The position numbers and the translations under genes are program-made. From NCBI GenBank assembly GCA_022749755.1, contig CM040443.1, forward strand, positions 8,529,744-8,593,743: a stretch of DNA of 64,000 nucleotides, given 5' to 3'. Below are positions 36,861 to 49,900 of this stretch, in pieces; the first letter of the stretch is position 1; every line of letters begins with the position of its first letter. This DNA is from Azadirachta indica (lineage: Eukaryota > Streptophyta > Magnoliopsida > Sapindales > Meliaceae). The notes under the pieces were generated by a model that saw nothing but the letters and a program-made list of their open reading frames with translations, searched no databases and was not told the origin of the DNA.

Positions 36861-39800
36861 TTCATCAACAACAAAAATGTATGGCTTGATAATCGTGTTT
36901 TGCTTATTTTTAGCTATATATGTATATGTGCATTTTGCAACACAGGCGCAAGTTTGACTGCTTTGAAAGTGAGTTTCATATTCGATATTTTGGTGTGTGT
37001 GAGGCATCAATATATGAAAATTTAGGGTTTGATAAGAGAATATTAACAACATTATTAGCCAGTTGTGGTAAGGAATTTAGTCTTTTTTCGGTGTGACTAA
37101 ACAGTATCTTGTCACAATTAGTTTGTTAATATTTTAAGATTTACCCATAACATATAACTTTGAGTTCAAGAAACATATACTAATATGCATGCAATATTGC
37201 ATCTTTATAAAATTATAAGTCTCATTACTCATAACTTGCACTTGATGTTAGGTTTAACAAACTCATAATCACAATCTCTCTCTCTCTCTCTCTCTCTCCC
37301 AAAAAACCATCCAAGTTTTCTTTCACTCAACGGTTGAAGAAAGGAAAATCAGTGCTCTTACTCCATGTTATAGTATATCCAACACGCTTTTGTGATTTCG
37401 GTACAATTATATTAAATCGGCAAAGAAGGTCAACCTATATATATATATATATATATATACGCTAGCTAGGAAGTAGAGAGGAGCACACACAGGATGACAT
37501 TGAATCTTCCGGGTTGCTCTCTCAGGTAGAGATTGCCTAAAACCCAATATGCAAAAACTCACTGACTATAGCAAGAGGATTGATCGATATTCATTCCTTA
37601 TCGTTTTCATATAAGAAGTTGCTGGAGATTTAGAGATTGATATGGTTGGTATTAAAGACTCTTCCATGCATGCCTGTCCCAAATATTTATTTATCTCTGA
37701 AACCGCGTTCATCAAATTAGTGGGTCAATTCTTGATGGATCATCCTAACTCTTTTCTTTAATTTGTGTACTGCACTGTGACAGGCAATCCGAGATGTGGG
37801 ACTTCAAAGGCATTTAAGATTATCAGTTTGCTTTAATTTTTTTTACGGCCTCTAGTGAATGATTGGTTATATATTCGATCTCTCCCTCTCTCATTTTATA
37901 TATATATATATATACACACACGCGCGCACACACACATAAACTAAAGTTTGAAAAGGTTGCTTTGTTGCAATACCTCATGCTTTCTGCATTAGAAAGCTTA
38001 ATTCCTTTTAGTTGATTTGCTTTTGCTATAATATATCCCATTATATGTCAGTTTATTCTCTAAAGGAGAAGACTAATTTCTACTCTAACATTGAGAGCAT
38101 TAGTTGATCGATTTGTGAAGATTCGCGCAGAGTTTTTTTTTGCTAGAAAACTGGAACTCTAGAGAAAGGCAAAGAGAAATGGAACCCTAATTTCTTGAAG
38201 AAGAGCTGTAATCTTCTATGTTTACTCTTACTAATTTGCTTGCTGTTCACATATCTCCCTACCTTAGCTCTGCAGCTTAAAAGTTAGTCATATATCTACC
38301 ATGATGAATACAGATACATAATCAGAGCTCTGTGTGTGTAATATTATTCACTAAAAAGTGGGACATGCATGATAATGTACAATATATAAATAGCTCAACT
38401 TGTATATACGTGCGAGCTCAATCATGGTGAGAGCCATTCCAATATCTCAACAATGGGTCCATATTACTTTGATGAGGTTCATGTTACGTTAGGTGATCAC
38501 AATTTATCTCCTTAAAATCACAAAAATATTATATTAGTAGAAAATGGCTTAATTTTGATCATACCACATTTGCTTCCGATGTGCATTTCTTCACCTTTAA
38601 ATTTACTTTGTCCAAATGTGCTTCTCTATTTATAGACTGTGGTTTATAAGCATTTGCATAAATGAATGAATTTCTGATACGTTTTATTAGCTTATTTTTT
38701 ATGTCTTTCCAATGCCAACTTGTATACGAAATGACGATAATAAGTATCAAGAGTTAATTCAAATTAATGACAATCCAAACTTTTTATAATGTAATTCAAT
38801 TATATATGGTAGGGCCATTTCTAATTGGGGACAGGGTATTATTATTCATCATAATTAACAACATTCAATTGGGTCCCAAATTATCAACTGCATACCATTA
38901 TAGGCCTAACAGTACTGCAGTTCTCCTTAATTCTCCCATGGATATGCTTATCCTCTTATATATGTTCATAATATTATGTCACAGTGACTGCAAATTAGTC
39001 GGAAAGCTATAATTATATATATATATATATATATATAAAGAATGCTGTGCAGCTGCAATTTAGTTCTCATCGCGTCTTGTCGACCACCGATTATATTACT
39101 CAGTAGTTCATATTCTGAGAATTAAACGGAACATTTGTAAATTCTAGCCATACCTTTGATCACCATTTTTGTCTATTTAATTGTGCCTGTAAACTAATTA
39201 ATGAAAGAGTTTATTAATCCGGCCCTTTCGTAGGGGCAGATGCAATTCTGAAATCTGAATCATATGATTTCAGTAACTTATTAAGTAGAATATATATTTA
39301 CATCGTCTTTAATTACTCTTAATTAAAGTCATTCATCTGATATCATAAAATGATCACTTCTTCCGATTGGCAAGAGATCTAAGGTGCTATGAACCTGACG
39401 AAATTTGTGATAGTCTGATTCATCGTTTGAAAGTTAAGGAAAAATACAATAATTCTAAACATATTTTAAGTGTTGCAAAATTGAAGCACACAATGAAATG
39501 CCATAACGCATCTACGAAAAGGGTTATGTATACCACCTGGCATGCGTACAGTACATATACATATCGGCAATATTAATTCTTGCCTATTAATTGCTCATCA
39601 GCATTCTTGTTTTTATGTCTATTTCTTATGGCCAGGCTCTCTATATATACATAGAATTGAAAGATGTATATCATTATTATTAGTAGTATTATTGTTCATG
39701 GAAAGCCAAGCCAAGCAAGCTAGCTAGCTGCTTGAATAATATTGCACGGTTATGTCCATGAGCTACAGATCACATGGATGGAAATGATCGATTGCATTAT

Positions 39801-39898
39801 TATAATATTGTACCTCTTATCTGGCAAACACCATATGGTCCATTAATCCATTGCCTAAATGACAAAGAATGGAGAAATCCAATGTCCATTCCCTTTCG

Positions 39899-39932
<34 letters not shown>

Positions 39933-41010
39933 GTCACTATCATTGCAGTACAGATATATCTATTATGGGTAGCGCAAGGAGATGGATGCACGTTACTCTT
40001 TTCTTTTTTTAACCTAATAGTAAATTAATTCCATTCAGTAATTATATGTGTACATGCATTTAAGTCATTCCTGAGATGAGTTACATTAATTCTTTTATAT
40101 TAATCTATCAAATTGTGCTGTTCATGGTCCCTGTAGGCCAGGTGTTCGTGCGTAAAACTTGTAAGAAATTTGGTGCAAAGTATAAAATCAAATTTTGATT
40201 GCACGGAAAACAATTGAATACGTTGCTTGCTGCAGTGATTAATTTGTATCCATTGAGGGTTTGGACTGCTGTCTCATTCTCCTATCCATCTACGAGGTTA
40301 AGGCCGGCTTTTCATTGGTCAAAACAACATTAATTATTGAATTTGCATGTAGTTTTGGCTTTTGTATATTCTTTCTTTTACTTCTATATATGTATATATA
40401 AATAAATCATTATATGGGGTGAAATGACTTATTACTACAATTATTTTTCTTGGCTTCATTTCAGAGTGCGGTGTTCTGCTAACCCAAAGTCCTCAACACC
40501 TCACATTATCAATGTTTCTTCTAAATTCCCTTGTACAATAACGTGAAACAGTGGTTCAAACTTCATATTCACACCACTAAGCTTTGGGCCTCAGTCTATG
40601 TGATTTTGGGCCCCTCTGTTCTTTTTCGTCAAACTTGTAGGAAAAGAACATTTTCTTTGTTCATAGTCCTGTAAACTCCATCCCACCTTGGACTTACGAA
40701 ATATACTCAATTTTTTGCCACATCAAACATGGTAACGCAGAAGAAGTTGCAACTATGGTGCTATTCTTTATGTGGCAAGCAATGATTGATCCATTTGAGT
40801 GGAGTCTCATGGTATATCGTCATACTGAATTATATTCAAAAAATTCGGTGCCTCTTTTCCCGTGCAACTTTAGAGGAGAGCCTTTGCCCACTTTTCATAT
40901 TCTTCTTTCTTTCTTCTCCACTTTTAAGTTTTTACACTTTATCTTCATTAGCGGGCTGGTACCTGGTGGTGGTGTCTTAACCAGACTGGCAAAGGCAGTG
41001 AAAACAAGTG
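36861..41010. other. Intergenic between TCP and HVA22 genes
   Basis: No gene is recognised. Microsatellites: (CT)12 at 37275-37298 and (AT)n at 37437-37460, 39013-39037 and 39901-39929. A purine-pyrimidine run CACACACGCGCGCACACACACA lies near 37915-37936 (alternating, Z-DNA prone). Confidence 0.45.
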
Positions 41011-42040
41011 ATGGGTTCTGGGAATTTTCTCCAAGTTGTTGCTAAGAACTTTGATGTTCTTGCTTTGTATGTCTCAAGATGCTCCACTCAATTGCATTTA
41101 GCATAAACATTTGGACATGTTACTCTGATGCATTGTGCTTGTTTTGTTCTGTACCAAGTTAAAATTCTCTATTTTTTGTGTGCAGGCCTCTAGTTACTCT
41201 TGTTTATCCTCTGTAAGTTCGTTTGGTTCTTCTGTCCACAGGCTCATGCATTCATGAATGTGGAATACTGAATTCTAAGCCAAGTTCTTCTAAGCATGGT
41301 TTGTGTTATTTTGACAGATATACTTCTATTAAAGCTATAGAGACAAGATCTGCTTCCGACGACCAGCAATGGCTTACATATTGGGTCCTTTATTCTATGC
41401 TCACACTGTTTGAACTTACTTTTGCCAAAATCCTTGAACTGTAAGCCTACTTCACATAGAATGTGAATTTGCCAAATTCCCTCGGCATAGTTTACCTTTT
41501 AGGATCCTTCTATCTGTCTAATTGTTTCCATCTTCCCAATGTCAGGATTCCTATATGGCCTTATGCTAAGCTGATTTTTGCATGCTGGCTGGTCTTACCA
41601 CAATTCAATGGGGCAGCATATGTTTATCGGCATTACATTAGACCTATCTACATGAACCCACAAAGTGCAAGTTCTAGAATCTGGTATGTCCCTAGGAAGA
41701 AGAATATCTTCAAACAGCAAGATGACATTCTCACTGCTGCTGAGAAATACATGGAAGAACACGGAACAGAAGCATTTGAAAGGCTTATTTCCAAGGTATG
41801 GCTCAAATTCATGAGTTATTTGTTGTGAATTTAATGTTTGTAGGTCTTGGCTTTCAGTCCACCTGATTGATTACTAGAACTCTGAAAATGTATGATCTTT
41901 ATGCTAAATTAGGATGTGCAGACATGTAAAACTTTATTATTCACCAAGGTATGATCATTTAAAATTTGCAGGCTGAAAGAGAAGAAAGAGCCAGGAAGAG
42001 CAACAATTACATGATCTTTGATGATGATTATATTTATTAA
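41011..42040 (+). CDS. HVA22-like (TB2/DP1/REEP) ER membrane protein, 5 exons, 174 aa
   Basis: Exons: 41011-41066, 41186-41212, 41318-41440, 41546-41795, 41972-42040; together 525 nt. The protein opens MGSGNFLQVVAKNFDVLALP and has the TB2/DP1/HVA22 domain with DDQQWLTYWVLYSMLTLFEL, then IPIWPYAKLIFACWLV and FNGAAYVYRHYIRP. These give four closely spaced hydrophobic segments thought to form ER membrane hairpins. The tail has IWYVPRKKNIF, AAEKYMEEHGTEAFERLI and an acidic FDDDYIY end. HVA22 proteins shape ER tubules and vesicle traffic, and several are induced by abscisic acid and drought. The second exon is only 27 nt, which automated annotation can miss. Confidence 0.92.
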
Positions 42041-42464
42041 TTTTTCTATCCACTCTGTTTCTAGTTGTATTGCATTGAAAAAGACTTATTAGATGGTTTG
42101 TATTGAGGTTTTATCTATATATCTTCAAGGACAGTCTGATTTGTATTGGGTTATGTAGAGACAGACTTGACTTTTCCCTGAACTGCTTAATTGGCTGCCA
42201 TGATTCTGCTTAAAGTTGCGCCTCTTTCGTGATTGTGGTTCATACCTTGTCCCATCTCCACTCCACTGCTACTGCGCCTAAACAAAAAAATTACAAGACA
42301 CTGTGACAGTAATCCATTGCTCTAATCTGTAATCTATGATAAGAACATTCAGTGACAGAAATAAATATAATAAGGAACTTCAACAGGAAGCATACAGCAG
42401 AATATATAATGAATCATGAATGTAAGACATCAATTTAACGGAACAGGAAAAAGTTACTTCTGTG

Positions 42465-42560
42465 AAAGCCAGACATGAGATGTTGGAGAAAATTAAACCT
42501 GTTTGAATCAAGCAATGCAAACAGGATTAATCTCCTCCAACACTCATATATGATTTTGTA
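42465..42560 (-). ncRNA. MIR2275: miR2275-like hairpin A (minus-strand locus)
   Basis: Read on the minus strand, the 3' arm holds a candidate mature 22-mer at 42497-42476 starting TTTAATTTTC and ending TCCAACATCTCA, one base from the family's TCCAATATCTCA. The facing arm pairs through GTTGGAG/CTCCAAC and CCTGTTTG/CAAACAGG, with a loop of only about 12 nt. The match to miR2275 places this on the strand opposite to HVA22. Confidence 0.82.
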
Positions 42561-42611
42561 CACATTTTGTTTTGAACCATGCTGTGAAATGTCATATTAT
42601 CAAAGTCATTT

Positions 42612-42712
42612 CAGTGAAAACTGGAGGTGAGATATTGGAGAAACTTAAACCCATTTGCTTATTCTATTGTTTTGGGATTAATTTTCTCCAATTCTCATAT
42701 ACAGCTTCTACA
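42612..42712 (-). ncRNA. MIR2275: miR2275-like hairpin B (minus-strand locus)
   Basis: The candidate mature 22-mer on the minus strand is 42649-42628, starting TTTAAGTTTC and ending TCTCCAATATCTCA. Its last thirteen bases equal canonical miR2275, the best family match in the window. The opposite arm pairs without gaps through TTGGAGAAA/TTTCTCCAA and flanks. B would be transcribed before A on one minus-strand transcript. Confidence 0.85.
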
Positions 42713-42876
42713 CCATTTTGCTCAAAATTCTCTTAAGTAATGGTAACCATGGGAAAGACAACATACTGCTATTTATGACAAGAACCAACACACATTATTA
42801 TGTGTGAGCATCAGAAATTTCCAACTGAGAATACATCTTTCCTTCAAGGCAAAAGCATTGTGAGCAAGTTAAAGCG

Positions 42877-42884
42877 TATTTATA
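42877..42884 (-). promoter_or_regulatory. TATA box of the minus-strand miR2275 locus
   Basis: On the minus strand this reads TATAAATA, followed by CG, about 165 nt upstream of hairpin B. It is the same octamer as at 2150-2157. It also lies only about 65 bp left of tRNA-Ala, so its upstream region would overlap the tRNA gene. Confidence 0.45.
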
Positions 42885-42947
42885 AGGCATTTTTAGTTAC
42901 AGGGAGAGAGGAAATAAGGCATTAGCGAGTAAACAAAGTCACATCGA

Positions 42948-43020
42948 GGGGATGTAGCTCACATGGTAGAGCGCTCGCTTAGCATGCGAGAGGTACGGGG
43001 ATCGATGCCCCGCATCTCCA
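42948..43020 (+). tRNA. tRNA-Ala (anticodon AGC)
   Basis: This 73-nt cloverleaf has acceptor GGGGATG/CATCTCC with one G-U, discriminator A, anticodon stem CTCGC/GCGAG around the loop TTAGCAT (anticodon 42981-42983) and T-stem CGGGG/CCCCG. The B-box GATCGATGC sits in the T-loop. There is no intron and no encoded CCA. A short T run (CCCTTTT, 43027-43032) is the likely Pol III stop. Confidence 0.97.
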
Positions 43021-43044
43021 ATAATCCCTTTTGCAAGTAATTTT

Positions 43045-43189
43045 ACTAGCAGCCAACCGGAGATGCCAAATCAGCCAATCTTTTCAATTTTTTCATTGTG
43101 ATTACGTGATATGGTGGTCCACCACGCAGGCAACCATTACCAGTTTTTCGACTAGCAGCCAACCCGGAGATGCCAAATCAGCCAATCTT
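43045..43189. repeat. Direct repeat of about 39 bp downstream of tRNA-Ala
   Basis: Two copies (43045-43082 and 43151-43189), both containing ACTAGCAGCCAACC, CGGAGATGCCAAATCAGC and CAATCTT, differ by a single inserted C and are separated by about 68 bp. The repeat precedes the PRAF gene. Confidence 0.75.
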
Positions 43190-43980
43190 ACATCAATCAA
43201 TCAATAGAGACAAAATCAACAATCGCCATCCGGTAGATTTCAGTTGCTGACGTGGCATTAACGGAGCACAAGGTAACGAAATTTGTTGAAAAAACAGTTA
43301 ATCGAGTTTCAGAAATTAAATTCGTTCCAAAATTCTGAAAGAAATTAAATTTCAGGGAGGGCGCACGATAACAAAACCTGCAACTTCATTTCTTCGTTTC
43401 AGAGAGCGCATTCTCCTCTGTCAATCGAGTTTCAAGATTCTCCGTTTTTTTACGAGCTCAACGACATCGTTCCGTTAAAAATTGCTTAAATTGGCTTATG
43501 TTGTCTATTCTGCTCGCGATGTAGGTAACATTCAATCGTCATTGTTGTATACTCTTCGGTTTTGGATCATACTCTGACGCTCAAATGTACAAGAATTGAA
43601 GAGTTCTTCGCGAAATATAAAAGTGTACACGTATATCTAGGGTTTTTCTGTCTCTTAAGAAGTGAATGTAGCTATGCAAGTGCCGGAAATCCATGAGTGA
43701 AGCATTTCGAGGTTTGTTTGGGGATTGTTGAATTTCTAGGGTTTTGGCAGAGTTCTTGAGCTGAAACTTAAATTTTTGACGCTCCTTCGTTTATTATGGG
43801 ATAGATGAAGGAATTAGTGTTTTCATTTCTAAGTAGTTTTGCTTAGAAGCTTGGCAAAGTTTTGCTTTATTGTTATTTGTTACGGGCAACAGTTGGAGAT
43901 TGACTGCTTATGATATGCAATACATTAGAATACTAGGGCGTTCAAATGGGTATTGGTTCTACGCATGGGTGGCACCTTGA

Positions 43981-46900
43981 ATGGCTGAATCTCAGAGAGT
44001 TGGTCTAGCCGAGAGGGACGTCGAGCAGGTTTTATCTTTATTTTAAATCTGCTCTCAAAAATTTGCTATTCATTTATAAACAAAACGCAATGTGATATTC
44101 ATATTCTAAAATGTTGATGGTTTTATGCGTTTTACTTCTCAATGCTAGGTTCTAGTTAATCTGGATTTCAGTTAACTGGTAGAATAGTTATATGCTCAAT
44201 GGGCAATCACTAAAAGGTGCATAGAGTAGAATAGTTAACTTGTAGAAGGAAGTTTGATTTCGATTTTGATACTTTGTTTGTGAGGCAGTTTGAAAGTCAT
44301 GTGCCAAAACTAATATCACGTAGTTTAGTGAATGATAAATATGTTTTGGTTGCATTGGGCACTAAATATTAATCCTTATTTGCTTTTGAAAATCTTTTAA
44401 CATGTTTATCAACATTCTTCTGTAAGTGAATTTTCTAACCTTTTTGTAATGAGTGTATTTGGGAGTGTGTATGTGTGTGGATATTTTTATTCCTTGTTAT
44501 CATTTATTGATGGTATACAAATTTTCAATTTCAAATTGGGCCTAATTAAGTAGTTGATAACCAAGTTTGCCTCCAAAAAACATGTTGAACAGTAAAGTCT
44601 TGTGCTCTCTTCATGCATGAACTTGATTTACCATTTCCCAAAACGTTTACCATTGAAAGATTCTGCTCTTGTAACAGACACCTTCAGTTTTTTAAAATTA
44701 ATATACAGGCTGTTATAGCGCTTAAGAAAGGTGCATATTTGCTGAAGTACGGGCGCAGAGGAAAGCCAAAGTTCTGTCCATTCCAACTTTCAAATGTAAG
44801 TTTACTTTGTTTTCCCTGTTTGAACAATTCTACTGTTGCCTAGGGTTGATATTTTGAGACAGAAGGGAAAAAAATCTTCCAGAACTCATCAAATGGTCCA
44901 CAGAACTGCTGCTTTGTTTTATATGAATAAATAATATAAGAATCCCATAATGCTACCTTCTTTATTCCTTAGTTGTGTCATCATTGTATTGACCTAGGTA
45001 TATCCACGCTGAACAAATTTTTTCTAACAAAATTGCTTTCCTTCTCTCATTTATTTCTATCATTTCCTCTTTCTGTGATTGGGTTGTTGGGGGCAAACTT
45101 ATTGTTGCTTATATACGAAGAGCATTGAAGAACAAGAGGTTAACAAGAAGGAAATAAATGCTTTGTTGTCATATTTTCATACTATGCTCCCATTTTGGCT
45201 AAGAAGTTTCCCGTTAAACTCAAAAAAAGGGATGTCCAATGAATTACTTTTGTCAATTCTCACAACAATATTGAGTTTAAAAAGTTTTAAGACAAATTAC
45301 TTGTGTTTGCACTTTCTACAGAAAAGCATGTTGCCTGGGCTTCAATCTTGAATAAGCAACCTTTAATGTTCAATATGGTGGAGTATAATAGTGGATATTG
45401 AATTCTTAACTCTTGTCTAATTAATCAGATTGTGGTTGTGTTCCAGGATGAGTCTATGTTGATATGGTACTCTGGGAAAGAAGAAAAACAGCTTAAGCTG
45501 ACTCAAATTTCGAAGATTATTCCAGGACAGCGTACTGTAAGTTTGTTAAGCATTTCTCTCTTAAAAAGTATTGGGGATTCAAACACTCAAAACACTACTA
45601 AAATATTGTGAAAAAATGTTATGAAACCTTTCAATGAAGCCTCACATGCCTATCTGAGTTTGAAAGAATGTTATTGAGGGCAGAGCATATGGGATGCATT
45701 AATCTTATTGCTCTGTACCGGCCATTACAAATATATTTTGCTACCATTGATGACTGTGTTTCCTTTCAGGAGACGTATTATAGGTCTTAATATTTACTTA
45801 TTCATTAATTCCAAAACCTTCTGTTATTACAATGGTGACTTTTCTTTCAGGCAATATTTCAGCGTTATCCTCGGCCTGAAAAGGAGTATCAGTCATTTTC
45901 TCTTATATACAATGATAGATCCTTGGATTTGGTGAGTGTGACTGTGCGATGACTTCCTTTAGCATAAGAATACTATGTACCTATCAATTTGACTAAAATG
46001 AAGCTCTTTCATTCATTTGTTATCATATTAGATTTGGTTGTCTAATTTCTTAATATGTGGATAGCCAGGAACTTGCAGATGTTTATTGACACCATTGACA
46101 TCTTATGGACAGATATGCAAAGACAAGGATGAAGCTGAAGTTTGGTTTGTTGGTCTGAAGGCATTGATCACTCGTAGTAGCTACAGTAAGTGGAAAATTG
46201 ATGTAAAAAGTGGCAATACATCATCAGACAGTCCAAATGCTTGTATTCGAAAAAGTTCCCCGACTGTTATCCCATTTGTGCGTAGCAATGTCTTCCACAG
46301 GCCTCGTACTTTATATTGACCAGATTGTTTTTCTTATGTTCCTTTCTTGATTAACCTTTTGGTATTACCCCAGGATTTTGGAGATTCTCAGGGAACACAA
46401 GTGCCTTTGGAGAAAGTTCCAAACAATGGACTGGGAAAGGCATTTGCTGACATAATATCATACACTGCAGTCACAAATAGTGGCAGCCAAGCAGATTCTC
46501 TTAGTTCTTTGACAAATGACTCTGCAGATAACTCAAATGATCGAAGTTCTGCATCTGAGGCATTTCGAATCAGTTTATCTAGTGCTGTAAGCTCGTCAAG
46601 CCAAGGTTCTTGTCGTGAGGACTTTGATTCCTTAGGTGATGTTTTCATTTGGGGAGAAGGTATAGCCGATGGAATTTTGGGTGGTGGCGAGCATAGGGTT
46701 GGGTACACTTTTAGCCCCAAGACAGATGCACTTCTGCCTAAGGCATTGGAATCAACAGTGGTTTTGGATGTTCATAATATTGCTTGTGGTGGCAAGCATG
46801 CTGTGTTAGTTACTAGAAAAGGGGAGATCTTTAGTTGGGGGGAGGAATCAGGTGGCAGGCTTGGGCATGGCATAGAAGCAGATGTTCCCCACCCAAAGCT

Positions 46901-49900
46901 CATTGAAACTCTAAGTGGTGAGAGTGTTGAATTAGTAGCATGCGGAGAGTATCACACATGTGCTGTTACACGATCCGGGGACCTTTATACATGGGGTGAC
47001 GGTACTTATAATTCTGGTCTGCTGGGACATGGGACTGAAGCCAGTCACTGGATTCCTAAAAAAGTGAGTGGACATATGGATGGCATACATGTATCTTATA
47101 TCTCTTGTGGTCTCTGGCACACGGCTGCTCTAACATCTGCTGGGCAGCTATTTACTTTTGGAGATGGGTCTTTTGGTGCTCTAGGTCATGGAGATCATAG
47201 TAGCACAAGTGTTCCACGAGAAGTAGAGACATTAAGAAGTTTACGAACAACAAGAGTTGCTTGTGGTGTTTGGCACACTGCTGCAGTTGTTGAAGTAGTC
47301 ATTGAATCATCTAGTTCTTCACCTTCTGGTAGCCCTTCCCCCAGAAAGCTGTTCACCTGGGGGGATGGAGATAAAGGCCGACTTGGACATGGTGATAAAG
47401 AACCTAGACTCATTCCTGAGTGTGTGGCTTCATTGATTGATGAAAGTATCTGTCAAGTAGCCTGTGGGCATAATCTCACAGTTGCTCTTACAACCTCGGG
47501 ACATGTATATGCAATGGGGAGTACTGCCTACGGACAGCTTGGGATTCCCACAGCAGATGGGTTGCTTCCTACTCGTGTTGAAGGTAAAATGGCAAACTGT
47601 TCTGTGGAAGAGATTGCCTGTGGTGCTTATCACGTTGCAGCCTTGACTTCCACAATGAAAGTTTACACTTGGGGAAAGGGTGCAAATGGGCAATTAGGCC
47701 ATGGAGACGCAGATGATAGAAATTCACCTACACTAGTTGATTTCCTTAAAGATAAGCAAGTCAAAAGTGTGGTATGTGGTTTGAACTTTACTGCTATTAT
47801 ATGTCTGCATAAATGGGTATCTACTGCTGACCATTCTGTATGCTCCAGTTGTCGTAACCCATTTGGTTTCAGAAGAAAACGTCACAATTGTTACAATTGT
47901 GGGTTAGTCTTTTGCAAAGCATGCAGCAGTAGGAAATCAATGAAAGCTGCTCTGGCTCCTACCATGAGCAAGCCATATCGGGTGTGTGATGATTGTTTTA
48001 GTAAACTTAAAAAGTCCATGGAATCTGCTTCTGTTGTGCGAAGTCCTAGAGGCAGAAATGGAAATGTGTATCACAAAACCATTGAGGTGACTGATAGAGA
48101 GGCTCAAGCTTCCACATTGCAGGCACAACTTTCAAGACTCTCATCTGTTGATTCAAACAGACAGACTGAAAGCAGGCATTCTAAGAAAAATTCCAAACTA
48201 GAATTACACGATATCCATGTTTCCCCAGTTCATAGAAATTTTTGCATAGGGAGCTCTTATTCATCAAAAGCATCAACTTCTCTAGCTGTGCCTTCTAAGA
48301 AAAGATTTTCTGCTTCTGTTTCTGGTTTGAGAATGAGCTCTGCAGCAACATCGCCTTTTTCAGGCAAGTCAAGTCCACCTCGGTCTTCTGAAGTGACCCT
48401 TGATGATTCAAAGTATATCAACGATAATCTAAACCAAGAAATCTTGAAGTTAAGAGCACAGGTAGGACCTGTCAGATGCTTTAATTAATATAATCTATTA
48501 TTTTATGAATTTATGCCCATGCTTACATTTAAATCTTTATTTACTGTGCTCCATGACTGGATGAATGTGTTTTAAAGGGTTCTGCAGATTCAATTTCCCT
48601 TTTGTTATGATGAGATTAAAGTAGCCACTGCAATTTACCTTTACCATCTCCCTTGTGGTATGCCCCTTTTTTAGTTATTATTAGAGAAAAGCGGTGAGCT
48701 AGTGTGGGATGTGTAGAAAAAATGTTCTGTCTTGGATATTTCGAAGATTCTGTGAGTGCTTTTTTCATCCCGTCAAAACTTTGTGCACTAAAACTGAAAA
48801 TGATTTGATTTTCTGACAATTTCTATGACAAAAGTAGGTAGACCTTATTGCTTCCTATAAAATTCTCCTCAGATTTGCCTTTGTGGTTCTTGAAAACCTT
48901 TCCTGTACATGACTAATCATAAGCATCTGGAGAACCTGTCCATGTTTTTGAGTGACAAATAGAATTCCTCGAGTATCCAAGATTTTGAATTTGTCTTTGC
49001 TCATTAATACAAGAACCTGAAACTACAGGATTCAGCACCACAAACAAAACTTCCAGTTCTTTCTTTCATCTTTTTCTTTATTACAATCTGTTTTGGTAAC
49101 TGATCATGACTCATAAAGAAAACCTAGATATCCTAAATGTCTCTTTCACCTCAAACAGTAAATACCTCCGAGTTCACATTTTTTTTTTCTGTTGATTTCT
49201 GGACATTATAGATAGTTGGAAGCTAACTCGTCATTCATGGAGTAATTTGTCATACTAGAATTTGGGAGCTCTCAGTGAAGGCTGTTGGGAAGTCATAGAC
49301 GTTGCTTCTCAAACTCGAAGTGCTGCAATAATGCTACCTCATGCAAATTCAGATGATTCATTGAGGAAAATAAACCTCATTTAGAGCTTGTGATGTATTA
49401 CAAAACTCCCAAAACTAGCTTGAGTTAATACTTTGTAAATTTTTTGTACTCTTTATATCTGTATTTCAGTAGCTACAATTTGCCACAAAAGGGGCTCCAA
49501 TTGTGCATTAGACATTCAACTGATTTAAGTTTACTTATTAATTCAATTCAATTGATTGACACCAAAAGTACTCTGCAGGTGGAAGAGCTTACTTATAAAT
49601 CCCAGAATCTTGAAGCTGAACTTGAAAAAACAACCAAGCAATTGAGGACTGTTACTGGTATAGCAGAAGATGAAGCAGAAAAATGTAAATCTGCAAAGGA
49701 AGTTATAAAGTCCCTAACTGCTCAGGTTGGATACCTCTATTCTTTTAACTTCAAGACGGAGGTTAGATTTTACACAACCAATTTTTTCAATAAACTATCT
49801 TCAGCAAGGAATTGAACAAAGACATGTTGAAACTAGTAGGGTCTTTGGTACAATTAATCAAGTTGCAAAGAATCTTTTTAATGGGAACAGCTGGAAGAGG

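Noticed and set aside
41223..41317. Possible extra coding exon of the HVA22 gene (GCTCATGCATTC...)
   Set aside because: Splicing from 41212 directly to 41318 restores the conserved family sequence; including this DNA breaks it.
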